From NCBI GenBank assembly GCA_900128395.1, contig LT650046.1, positions 1 to 10,095 on the forward strand: a DNA stretch of 10,095 nt, in the 5' to 3' direction. Origin of the DNA: Stramenopiles sp. TOSAG23-2 (Eukaryota; Sar). Numbering within the stretch: the stretch's first letter is position 1; each line of letters starts with the position of its first letter. Of the stretch, positions 1-7,421 are shown one piece after another. The position numbers and the translations under genes are program-made. The notes under the pieces were generated by a model. It was not told the origin of the DNA, did no database searches, and worked only from the letters and a program-made list of their open reading frames with translations.

Positions 1-143
1 TATTCTTTTAGTATAAATTAACCCTATTTATCCAAATATCGTTAAATTTTTATTTTTTTTTTCTAACGATTGTTTTCGTCAATATTACTACAGAATTTCC
101 TATAATAATCCCCTTGTATTTTTAATAATTGTCGAATTTTGTT

Positions 144-167
144 CGTGCCGAAATTGATTTCGGCACG
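144..167. repeat. Perfect inverted repeat, 11-bp arms
   Basis: The arms CGTGCCGAAAT (144-154) and ATTTCGGCACG (157-167) are exact reverse complements separated by two bases (TG). A partial second copy lies at 353-371, with the centre in the opposite orientation (CA). A near-perfect palindrome can be a cruciform, a dimeric protein-binding site or the remnant of a small inverted-repeat element; the sequence does not decide. Confidence 0.85.
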
Positions 168-352
168 TCCGAAAAAAATACACTCATACACTCCGTTCAA
201 AGCGGACATTTAACATACAAAATGATATTAACAAAGTCCACTTTGTTAATGGAATCGAATAGAGCAAATTCTACAGAAAATCCCAGAGGAAAAAAAATAA
301 ATACAAAATGTTTTACGAACGAGTACATTCATGGCACGCAAAATTATTTTTT

Positions 353-371
353 GTGCCGAAATCAATTTCGG
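353..371. repeat. Second, partly degraded copy of the 144-167 inverted repeat
   Basis: The bases GTGCCGAAATCAATTTCGG repeat the 144-167 palindrome read on the other strand. The 7-bp arms CCGAAAT (356-362) and ATTTCGG (365-371) still pair, but the outer GCAC of the right arm is lost. The GTGCC at 353-357 can also pair with GGCAC at 333-337, which gives an alternative stem with an A/T-rich loop. Confidence 0.75.
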
Positions 372-414
372 TCAAAATACATAAAAAATAAAACTAATTA
401 TAATTAAAATTTTG

Positions 415-440
415 TGGCACACGATTTTTTTCGTGTGCCA
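415..440. repeat. Hairpin, 10-bp perfect stem and T-only loop
   Basis: TGGCACACGA (415-424) pairs exactly with TCGTGTGCCA (431-440) across a loop of six T residues. The arm shares the GGCAC/GTGCC core with the palindrome at 144-167 and with the pair at 333-337/353-357, which suggests a local family. It lies downstream of the minus-strand gene ending at 672, where a transcript-end structure is possible but not shown. Confidence 0.8.
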
Positions 441-670
441 TGCAGATTGTCCTATATGTTATACATTGCTTTATACTCGACACTACTAGGGCATAGTTAC
501 CTGCTAAAAGTGATATCCCCACTATGAGATGCATATGCATATCATACGAAAACGTATTTTTACTACGAATATATTGTGTACTTTATGAATATATGGATTT
601 TAATAATATACATACCACACACACACACACATACAATTAGTTTTTTCTTCTTCTACGAACCCGCCTCGTA

Positions 671-676
671 TTTATT
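671..676 (-). terminator. AATAAA overlapping the stop codon of the secreted-protein gene
   Basis: Read on the minus strand, the canonical polyadenylation hexamer AATAAA spans 676-671 and contains the TAA stop at 674-672. If used, the 3' untranslated region would be very short. In so AT-rich a sequence the hexamer may be chance. Confidence 0.25.
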
Positions 677-1787
677 TACCAAAAACGCACGTTTTAGATC
701 TTGTATCAAGGCAACTACACATTCCAGGTCGACTCCATCCCATCTTTTCCATCCGTAATCTTTGTGAATGTGCTTTAAAATTAACGGCGCGAGTTGCCCA
801 TTGTTGTTTAATCATTTCAGGCAATGGAATTGATACATAACTCATTTTTGGCCCAGGTAATTTTACTGTAGGGCTATTCATATCTAAGTCGTTCAACCAT
901 ACGCATCCATGTTCCAAGCCATCCACTTTACAAGAATCTTCTCGGCGTAATTTACCACATTCAAAATGAACATTCACATGAAATTTTGATGCGTCTTTAA
1001 CTTTGATATGCCCATGTTTATACAAAATACATTGAACTCTTAAATCTTTACGTATTTTATCATAAAGTTCTTTGTCCCATTCAGCATATACATTCTTTTC
1101 CGATTCCAATTCTAATTTGCAATGTTTTGGCACTGTTTCTTTGCCTTTTGAATCTATCAAAGCGCTTCTTTGTTTTACTGCATGTCGTGGCGAATTTATA
1201 CAAAATATATATTTAACAATAGATTTCATTTGTAAAATTTTTGGTTGATGTTTCCTTAGAAATGTAATAGCAGTATTGATCTTATGTTCTTTGGATATTG
1301 GACACTTTGTTGCTATTTTTTTTTGTGTCGAAGACGTATGAGTTGAAGCTTTTTTAGCCGTCTTTCCTATTGTTGTTGTTATTGTTCTCGGATAACTTTT
1401 CAAAGCACATTTTACTTGTGGGTGTAATAACATTTGTTTATAAGTTTGTCTCTCCATATCATAATATTTATCAGTTTTTTTTAACACACATGCTTTTGGT
1501 TGTGGATTGTGACTTGCTTCCAAGAAAGTTTTATGTTTCGCTCTTTTTTGTGGCGATAATAAGCAAAACATATGATCCAGGAAGAGTTGTTTCTTCAAAC
1601 AGATCCTGTTAAAACTACTTAAATATGACAATGCGTTCCCGACATTATCTTCTTTACCTTTACAACGTTTCTTTATATTACTACATAAATTTTTTTCTTG
1701 ATATTTAACATTACTTGCATTAACAGTTGAAAAATATAATGCAATTATGTACGAAATTGTTATTATCAATGTGATTTTATGATTCAT
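672..1787 (-). CDS. Secreted cysteine-rich protein with two tandem four-cysteine units; function unknown
   Basis: I do not recognise the family of this 371-residue protein. Residues 1-24 form a clear signal peptide: a short basic start, a hydrophobic stretch at about 5-20, and a likely cleavage after VNA at 24. No later membrane span is evident, so secretion or delivery to an endomembrane compartment is inferred. The mature protein is Lys-rich. Two related units can be aligned. Unit 1 has Cys 42, 75, 100 and 127; unit 2 has Cys 162, 196, 223 and 253. Both also share an SP after the second Cys, a PKxC at the third and a VxC at the fourth. A Lys/Thr/Ser-rich linker (about 132-160) separates them. 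The C-terminal part (about 270-371) is different, with Cys 277, 286, 295, 357, 359 and 367. The start is a true ATG in an A-rich leader (AAAGATG). The intact long frame, signal peptide and patterned cysteines argue for a real gene. Confidence 0.8.
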   Translation of the reverse strand: MNHKITLIITISYIIALYFSTVNASNVKYQEKNLCSNIKKRCKGKEDNVGNALSYLSSFNRICLKKQLFLDHMFCLLSPQKRAKHKTFLEASHNPQPKACVLKKTDKYYDMERQTYKQMLLHPQVKCALKSYPRTITTTIGKTAKKASTHTSSTQKKIATKCPISKEHKINTAITFLRKHQPKILQMKSIVKYIFCINSPRHAVKQRSALIDSKGKETVPKHCKLELESEKNVYAEWDKELYDKIRKDLRVQCILYKHGHIKVKDASKFHVNVHFECGKLRREDSCKVDGLEHGCVWLNDLDMNSPTVKLPGPKMSYVSIPLPEMIKQQWATRAVNFKAHSQRLRMEKMGWSRPGMCSCLDTRSKTCVFGK

Positions 1788-2486
1788 CTTTCCTTTTTTG
1801 TATTGACGATTGATATTGTTTTAATATACGACGACAATATAAAATGTGAATGTGAATGTGAATGTATATGTATTCCACGTGTTTGTTCTTATTCCCTATG
1901 ATGTTATTTGTGTATTTCTTTCAACATGTATTGCACATCTCCCCTCACTTTTTTGATGATTTAGAATTGTGTCATTTTTAAGTTCATCTGCGTCACTTCA
2001 TTTGATTTAGGAGGATCATAGCATTGAGTTCAGAGATCCTGTGTCTGGTATGACATCGGTAAAATCATGTGTGTAAATAGTATAACTATACCGTATACTT
2101 AATCGAAGTGTCTGTACCACCACCGGAGTCAAAAAGTGTTTGTTTTTACCACCTTTATTTTTGCTCTTATTTGTTCAAATAATCCAACGAATCTAGTCGT
2201 ATTTACATGCTAATCTCTGCGAATGAAGAAGTTGGATAAGTTGGATAGATCAAAAACCCACATAGAAATAAATAAACATAGATAGATATATAAAATGAAT
2301 ATTGCAACAATATCAATTGCACATAAAGTGTAACTATCTAAAACTAATACTAAGATAAAGATTGTTAGTAACCATTATTGCTAAAGATCCTGTACACCAT
2401 CCATATTTATACAGGAATACTAATATATTTTTGTTCTTACATTTTTTTTACCAATTGAACCCACTGTATTAAAAATCCAGTATTAA
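1788..2486. promoter_or_regulatory. Divergent intergenic region between the secreted-protein and cyclase genes
   Basis: These 699 bases must hold the promoters and 5' leaders of both flanking genes, since they are transcribed away from each other. I see no gene, tRNA or well-defined promoter element. Visible details are a hexamer run of three TGTGAA units at about 1845-1862 and a 9-bp tandem duplication AAGTTGGAT at 2229-2246. TATA-like A/T stretches are everywhere and cannot be ranked by eye. Confidence 0.45.
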
Positions 2487-4916
2487 ATGGCACAAAAATA
2501 TCAAGTGAACTTGCCCCTTGGTGGGACAAAAGAGGAGAAAGAATATGAAGGTGGATATTTAACAGTAAGAGAGGCTGCTTTTATTACACGTTCAGTGCGA
2601 CTTGAAATAGAAAAAGCGGGAAAATTACCAGATGCACCTTGCGATGACCTAGTCGAAGCTGGTATATTATTAGCAGATATATCTGGTTTTACTGCCCTCG
2701 GAGAAAAACTAAGAGAAATGCACGGAGATGCAAAAGGCGCTGAAGAATTCGCGTTACAAATGTCAGAGGCTATCAGTGCATTAGTAAATATCGTTCATAA
2801 ATATGAAGGTGAGGTTGTTAAAATAGCTGGTGATTGTCTAATTTGTATATTTGTACAAGAAGCGCAAGATGAAGACGACGAGGAAGAGTTTTTTCAACGT
2901 GCAAAATTATGTGCTCGTGACTGTCTAACGGCAATCAAGGAAACAAACGAGAATCTTGATTTACATGGTGGTCTTGACCGTGGTAATATCCAACGAATGC
3001 ATTTAAAAGAATTAAAAGGATCTTCTCCAAGATCAAATAGTGCGCGAAGTAGATTAAAAGAGCAACAAGCAACAATGATGAATAAAAGCGAATTGGAAGC
3101 ATCAAGGCAGCGTTGGTTTTTAATTGCAGGGAGACCTATTAAAGTTGCTGGTTCGTTACTAGATAAAGCGCCTGCTGGAAGTATCAACGTGTATGGAGGA
3201 CAAACAATTACCCGGGATACTAGTGAACAAGATTTAACCACCACAGACGTTAATATGGAAACTGAAATAAACCGTAGGAAAAGCAGTGTTGATGTTGTTG
3301 CTGCTGAACTCTCTCTATGCCCAGAAATAGCGGATTCTTACTTACCACCAATTGTTCGTGAGAAAAAGAGAAATGGCGTCGATTTAGGTAAATTTGTTAG
3401 TGAACATAGGCGCGTTGTTGTCGCATTTGTTGCTATACCGGGGTTGGCAAAAGCAGCTAGCAAGCCAAAAGGTGTGAATGTATCACACTTGAACGATGTA
3501 TACTCTGCATTGAAGTCTGTCTTAGCAAAATTCGAAGGGCAAATGAGAGATTTTCTCTTTGAAGACAAAGGGTGTACGATGATTTGTTGTTGGGGTATTA
3601 CTCAAATAACAGAGTTTGATGCTTTAAAAGCTGTTTTATTTACCCTTGATGCAATTTCTGCTTGTGAAGCTTTGTCAGAGCCATGCAAAATTGGTATTAG
3701 CATGGGACAATGCTTTACTGGAATTTGTGGCCATAAAACAAGATGCGATTTTGTTGTAATGGGTGCTGAAATTAATATGGCTGCTCGTCTAATGGGTAAA
3801 GCTCCAACTGGAACCGCATTGGCATCCGAACGTGTGTACAATGCAACAAGCAATTATATTGGTTTCGACATGACGGAACCAGTTGAAGTAAAAGGTAAAG
3901 ATGGTAATTTTCGTGCTTTGAGACCATTTGGTAAAAAAGCAGGTGCGGTACGTCATAAAGCCCAAGAAGGCTTGAAATCTGCGGTATTTGTTGGTCGTGC
4001 TAAAGAAATGAAAGTGTTGAAAGAAAATTTAAGCAAAATGCGTGAAGATGGCAAAGGCAGTGCCGTTATTTTGGAAGGTTTAGCTGGCATGGGTAAAAGT
4101 GCTATTGTTTGGCAGCTTCAAAGAGATGCACTTGATGTTGGTGTACGATTTTTGATGGGCACTGGTAGTGCAATTGAAAAACAAACTCCATTTTATGCAT
4201 TTGGTCAAATTTTATGTGCAGCTGCACAATTATCTTCCTCGCCTTCATATGGTGAGGTATTAGCATTGAAGCATAACTTTGATTTGGAAGATGAAGATAT
4301 TGATGCGATGGGTATTATTCTACCGTCAATGGCAAAGACAAAAGAACAAAAGAATTCTCATCTTGAAGCGCGTGCTGCGCAAGTGTGTTTGAAAATCTTT
4401 TCTTCAATGAAAAATGCTATTTTTGTTTTTGAAGATGCACATTGGATCGATTCGCAGTCATGGGTTATGCTACAAATGGTATTACCAAAGTTAGCATCAC
4501 AAAGCATGGTTATGATTGTAACACGGCCACCAAATATGGAATCACAAGAGCGTGGAGGTGGTACCGAAGGTTTTGACGCTAGTGAAGAAAAAATGGCAGA
4601 GGAATTTTTAGAAGATGATGATCGTATCAAATTTACCAGAATTCTATCCGCACTAAAAGAACAGGAGGATATCAAACTTTTATCGTTATCTGGTATGTCA
4701 AAGGACGCCATGAAGGAGTTAATTGCAAAAACATTGGATGTGCCGTTGAACAACATCACAGATGAATTTGTTGATACAATTGACCAAAAAGCGGGTGGCG
4801 TTCCAATGTATTTAACCTCAATCACGGCTTGGTTATCCGAAAAAGGAATGGTGACGAAAGATGAAAATGACAATATATCTTTTAAAGCTCTACAAGTAGA
4901 CCAAAGCAAAAGTTAG
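2487..4916 (+). CDS. Soluble adenylyl cyclase (ADCY10-like): two class III cyclase domains plus P-loop ATPase
   Basis: This 809-residue protein would convert ATP to cAMP in the cytosol. The first cyclase domain (about 57-240) carries both expected metal-binding aspartates, D64 in LLADISGFT and D116 in VVKIAGD. The second (about 305-480) has K361 in FEDKGC and the transition-state pair N430 and R434 in GAEINMAARL. The first domain lacks the Asn/Arg pair and the second lacks the metal aspartates, so a single active site at their interface is expected, as in mammalian soluble cyclase. A STAND/AAA-like ATPase follows: a VGR-type entry at about 500, Walker A GLAGMGKS at 531-538, and Walker B FVFEDAHWID at 646-655. 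An in-frame TAA lies directly before the ATG, which fixes the start. Human ADCY10 is about 1600 residues, so the long C-terminal region is missing here. The frame stops 14 nt before a tandem SCP2 frame in another reading frame; the two may form one gene. Confidence 0.9.
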   Translation: MAQKYQVNLPLGGTKEEKEYEGGYLTVREAAFITRSVRLEIEKAGKLPDAPCDDLVEAGILLADISGFTALGEKLREMHGDAKGAEEFALQMSEAISALVNIVHKYEGEVVKIAGDCLICIFVQEAQDEDDEEEFFQRAKLCARDCLTAIKETNENLDLHGGLDRGNIQRMHLKELKGSSPRSNSARSRLKEQQATMMNKSELEASRQRWFLIAGRPIKVAGSLLDKAPAGSINVYGGQTITRDTSEQDLTTTDVNMETEINRRKSSVDVVAAELSLCPEIADSYLPPIVREKKRNGVDLGKFVSEHRRVVVAFVAIPGLAKAASKPKGVNVSHLNDVYSALKSVLAKFEGQMRDFLFEDKGCTMICCWGITQITEFDALKAVLFTLDAISACEALSEPCKIGISMGQCFTGICGHKTRCDFVVMGAEINMAARLMGKAPTGTALASERVYNATSNYIGFDMTEPVEVKGKDGNFRALRPFGKKAGAVRHKAQEGLKSAVFVGRAKEMKVLKENLSKMREDGKGSAVILEGLAGMGKSAIVWQLQRDALDVGVRFLMGTGSAIEKQTPFYAFGQILCAAAQLSSSPSYGEVLALKHNFDLEDEDIDAMGIILPSMAKTKEQKNSHLEARAAQVCLKIFSSMKNAIFVFEDAHWIDSQSWVMLQMVLPKLASQSMVMIVTRPPNMESQERGGGTEGFDASEEKMAEEFLEDDDRIKFTRILSALKEQEDIKLLSLSGMSKDAMKELIAKTLDVPLNNITDEFVDTIDQKAGGVPMYLTSITAWLSEKGMVTKDENDNISFKALQVDQSKS

Positions 4917-4930
4917 AAGAGGCAAAAAAA

Positions 4931-5608
4931 ATGGATACTACAGCAATTACTGTTGATTCTATGTTGACAAAATGGAAGAAAGGCGTTGTAGGAAAAGACC
5001 TTGGTCTAGGTGCTACCATGAAAATGAATTTTGATGGCGCTGGAGTTATCTTTATCGATGGTGCTTCAACACCAAACGCAGTCACGGGCGAGGATAAAGA
5101 TGCAGATTGTACAATAATAATTTCGTTGGCAAACTTTATTTTACTTGCACAAAAAAAGTTAAATGCTATGGAAGCCATGGGAGATGGTCGTTTAAAAATT
5201 GAAGGTAATATGGGACTTGCTATGAAATTGGCTCCTGTATTAAAAATGTTAAACGATGTGCCAGAAGAAGAAAATGTATCAAATCAAGGATATACCAAGT
5301 TTGTTGCAAAAGCAAAAGAAAAATTACAAGGAAAAGATCTTGGATTTCCCAAAAAATTGAAAATGGAATTTGAGGGTGTTGGTGTGGTAATATTTGATGG
5401 CACTGCTGGTGCGATGAATGTTACAACGGACGATGCTGCTGTCGATGCAACCGTCACAATGACAATGGAAACATTTGGCAAATTAGTTACGAAAGAATTA
5501 GATTTCATGGCTGGAATGGGACAAGGATTGATAAAAGTTGATGGTGATATGTCAGTTTTAATGGGTATGGGTGCGATAATGAAAAAGATGGGAGAGGGAG
5601 AGGATTAA
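4931..5608 (+). CDS. Tandem SCP2 sterol-carrier domain protein, possibly the C-terminal part of the cyclase gene
   Basis: Two SCP2-type lipid-binding domains occupy about residues 11-108 and 124-221. They align along their whole length: GKDLG at 21-25 and 134-138, KMNFDGAGVIFIDG against KMEFEGVGVVIFDG, and GDGRLKIEGNM against GQGLIKVDGDM. SCP2 domains bind sterols, fatty acids or acyl-CoA in a hydrophobic pocket; the ligand here cannot be read from sequence. The C-terminus is GED, so there is no SKL-type peroxisomal signal. The ATG has A at -3 and G at +4, and the protein is complete as a free 225-residue product. However, its frame stays open upstream of the ATG to 4886, across the cyclase stop, and encodes Lys/Glu-rich linker-like residues. 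One extra A in the AAAA run at 4908-4911 would join it to the cyclase as a protein of about 1040 residues. Domain assignment is firm; whether this is a separate gene is open. Confidence 0.85.
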   Translation: MDTTAITVDSMLTKWKKGVVGKDLGLGATMKMNFDGAGVIFIDGASTPNAVTGEDKDADCTIIISLANFILLAQKKLNAMEAMGDGRLKIEGNMGLAMKLAPVLKMLNDVPEEENVSNQGYTKFVAKAKEKLQGKDLGFPKKLKMEFEGVGVVIFDGTAGAMNVTTDDAAVDATVTMTMETFGKLVTKELDFMAGMGQGLIKVDGDMSVLMGMGAIMKKMGEGED

Positions 5609-5684
5609 AAGTATAATATTATAAAATATTCTTGTATATTGTATAGCATTATATTTAAAGAAAACTTCTTTCCAACACACGTTT

Positions 5685-6311
5685 TTAATACTTCACCATC
5701 TCGAAAAATTTCACAATAATTATCACATTCGCTACGTAATACAAGACTTTTGCAACAATTCGACATATCAAAAGTAATTTTCCCATCGTACCAGAAAATC
5801 TACCTTGTATAATTGCAAAAAATGCTTCTAAAAATAAACAAACAGTTGCAAATATAAAACCTCGTTGTTTCATATATTCATCCGGTTCCGTTCGTTCTAA
5901 ATCAACACTACCATGTAATCTTGCAATTAAAAACAATAATAATAACATTGGTATCGTAGAAGCAATAGGTGCAAGACGATCAAAGATATTATTATTTTTT
6001 CGGTTTAATTTTTCTTTTTCTTCTTTCATTGCTAATGAATCCTCTTCATCATCATCTGATGTTGGACCATTAATACTAAGCCGTTCATCTGGTACATCTT
6101 TAAAACTAGTTGAATCTTTTTGTACATCATTATCTTCATCAAAAAAACAAAATTTATATATCACACCACCCATATCAATTGAATAAAATAATACAATCAA
6201 TGCTACTGAACATTGCATTGCCGTGCTCATAGGAGGTGCATCCCCTGGACTATACATTTGTCGAAAAGGATATCCTTTGTTTTTTGGAAAATCTGGTAAA
6301 TCATCTGCCAT
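5685..6311 (-). CDS. Predicted four-helix integral membrane protein, function unknown
   Basis: This 208-residue protein has four hydrophobic segments, at about 31-57, 112-131, 151-170 and 176-202. An acidic, charged loop (about 58-109, with runs such as SDDDEED and then KEEKEKLNRKN) lies between the first and second, and it probably faces the cytosol with both termini. The N-terminus (MADDLPDFPKNKGYPF) has no signal peptide. I do not recognise the family and no catalytic motif stands out. I chose the ATG at 6311 (context ACAATGG). The open frame extends ten codons further upstream, but only from a TTG. The stop lies 76 nt from the stop of the convergent SCP2 frame, so the 3' ends are likely to be close or overlapping. 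Confidence 0.75.
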   Translation of the reverse strand: MADDLPDFPKNKGYPFRQMYSPGDAPPMSTAMQCSVALIVLFYSIDMGGVIYKFCFFDEDNDVQKDSTSFKDVPDERLSINGPTSDDDEEDSLAMKEEKEKLNRKNNNIFDRLAPIASTIPMLLLLFLIARLHGSVDLERTEPDEYMKQRGFIFATVCLFLEAFFAIIQGRFSGTMGKLLLICRIVAKVLYYVANVIIIVKFFEMVKY

Positions 6312-6836
6312 TGTATTATTAATCAAAGTATAAACATACAAAAAAGGTATTATAAAAGTAACGGTTTGTATTTCTCAGCTTATATATATATATATATCCA
6401 TTAATATATCACAATGTATAGATTATACACAAAAAAAAGATATATATTGTCCATGATATTCATTAAAATAATTGGGAGCAAAAGATATGGCACAAATGTG
6501 CGAAATGTGCTCAACAAACCAAAAAAAACAAACACAAAAACGGATTTCGTAAAGTACATTTAGCATATAAATAGTATTGTAACTATGATTATTTGTATAG
6601 TAATAGTTCGATTATATTCCTATTAATCGATATAGCATGGATATAGTATTAATGTGGCGGCAACTCATTTGAAATTTTGTTGTTGATTGAAAATCTCTTC
6701 TTTTCCGTCTCAACAACACAAACAAATTCAAATATATATAGATATAGTTATATGTTTCATGTTATATTTACTGCAAGCTAAAAGAAACAACAAATATATA
6801 TAAATATATCAATATATAAGAACATAAGAAAACACA
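6312..6836. promoter_or_regulatory. Divergent intergenic region between the membrane-protein gene and psf1
   Basis: These 525 bases separate two genes transcribed in opposite directions and so should contain both promoters. No gene is visible. A TA dinucleotide run occupies 6381-6397, and a TATATAAATA stretch sits at 6797-6806, about 30 nt before the psf1 ATG. That is too close to be a TATA box unless the leader is extremely short, and similar A/T runs occur throughout. Confidence 0.45.
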
Positions 6837-7421
6837 ATGTCATCGTTTTGTTGGGGTACCAATGGCCGCGAGTTGCTGAAAGAATTGCAACGTAGTGAAT
6901 TTTTGCCACCGTATAATACGGAGGGAGTTAGGAAAACATTAGCGGAAATGTCTGAAATTATCGACGATATGTTAAAAACAACACAAACGGAAGGGTTTGA
7001 TAATAACGATCCAGAAATGTATTCCAGTGTCATAGTTAGTCATAGTGGTTACAATCGTAACAAACGTTGCTTGTTGGCATACATGCGTCATCGTATGAAG
7101 AAAATTGAAGAGATGCGTATGGAAGTTGGACGTATTATTCCACAAAATATTAAATTACAACTTAGTGTCGAGGAACAAAATTATTTTAGAAACTTTAGTA
7201 ATTTAACAGAAAAATATATGAAAGATATAGGATTTGATTTAACAACCAACATAAAACCACCGAAGGAACCATTTGTTGAAGTACGCGTATTGGAATCGTG
7301 TGGTGAAATATTTACAGAAGATGGAACCAGTGTAAATTTAGAAGAGAATACTACACATTATTTACGTAGGAGTGATGTGGAACAATTAGTCAGGCAAGGA
7401 TATCTTGAAGAATGTATGTAA
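6837..7421 (+). CDS. PSF1: GINS complex subunit Psf1
   Basis: Psf1 is one of four subunits of the GINS complex, which joins Cdc45 and Mcm2-7 to form the replicative helicase in the nucleus. At 194 residues it matches the usual length of about 196 for human and roughly 200 elsewhere. Recognisable family landmarks are an N-terminal helix with RELLKELQR (11-19), LPPYNTEGVRKTL (23-35), the core helix NRNKRCLLAYMRHRMKKI (73-90), KPPKEPFVEVRVL (140-152), and the C-terminal small domain with GTSVNLEENTTHYLRR (163-178) and EQLVRQGYLEE (182-192). The ATG has A at -3 and opens directly onto the conserved N-terminus, so the start is well supported. No intron is visible. It converges on the kinesin gene downstream. 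The assignment rests on the recalled human Psf1 pattern and is strong. Confidence 0.93.
   Translation: MSSFCWGTNGRELLKELQRSEFLPPYNTEGVRKTLAEMSEIIDDMLKTTQTEGFDNNDPEMYSSVIVSHSGYNRNKRCLLAYMRHRMKKIEEMRMEVGRIIPQNIKLQLSVEEQNYFRNFSNLTEKYMKDIGFDLTTNIKPPKEPFVEVRVLESCGEIFTEDGTSVNLEENTTHYLRRSDVEQLVRQGYLEECM

Larger units (their letters stand above)
1..671. other. Non-coding region with several short inverted repeats
   Basis: No convincing gene is visible here. The only longish plus-strand frame (129-407) begins at TTG rather than ATG, has a low-complexity Lys/Asn/Thr-rich translation and runs through two hairpins, so I do not call it. The region holds four short inverted repeats (38-70, 144-167, 356-371, 415-440), a 12-bp palindrome at 529-540 made of alternating ATGCAT units, and an AC dinucleotide run around 616-631. 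It would also contain the 3' untranslated region of the minus-strand gene that ends at 672. Confidence 0.6.

Noticed and set aside
129-407. Plus-strand open frame of 92 codons
   Set aside because: It begins at TTG, has low-complexity composition and passes through two inverted repeats; nothing supports translation.
576-758. Plus-strand open frame overlapping the 3' end of the secreted-protein gene
   Set aside because: It is built from an AC dinucleotide run and the antisense of a supported coding region.
4896-4916. GT...AG segment of 21 nt that would remove the cyclase stop codon
   Set aside because: Its length is a multiple of three, so removal keeps the cyclase frame, which then meets a TGA soon after and never enters the SCP2 frame; it is also implausibly short.
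4905-4916. Programmed -1 frameshift site at the end of the cyclase frame
   Set aside because: The codons AGC AAA AGT do not form a standard X XXY YYZ slippery heptamer, and I saw no clear downstream stem or pseudoknot; a homopolymer indel is simpler.
6312-6341. Upstream extension of the membrane-protein frame to a TTG
   Set aside because: There is no ATG upstream of 6311, and that ATG has the better initiation context.
6381-6397. TA dinucleotide run as a TATA box for psf1 or the membrane-protein gene
   Set aside because: It is a simple-sequence run in very A/T-rich DNA; similar stretches occur in every intergenic region.
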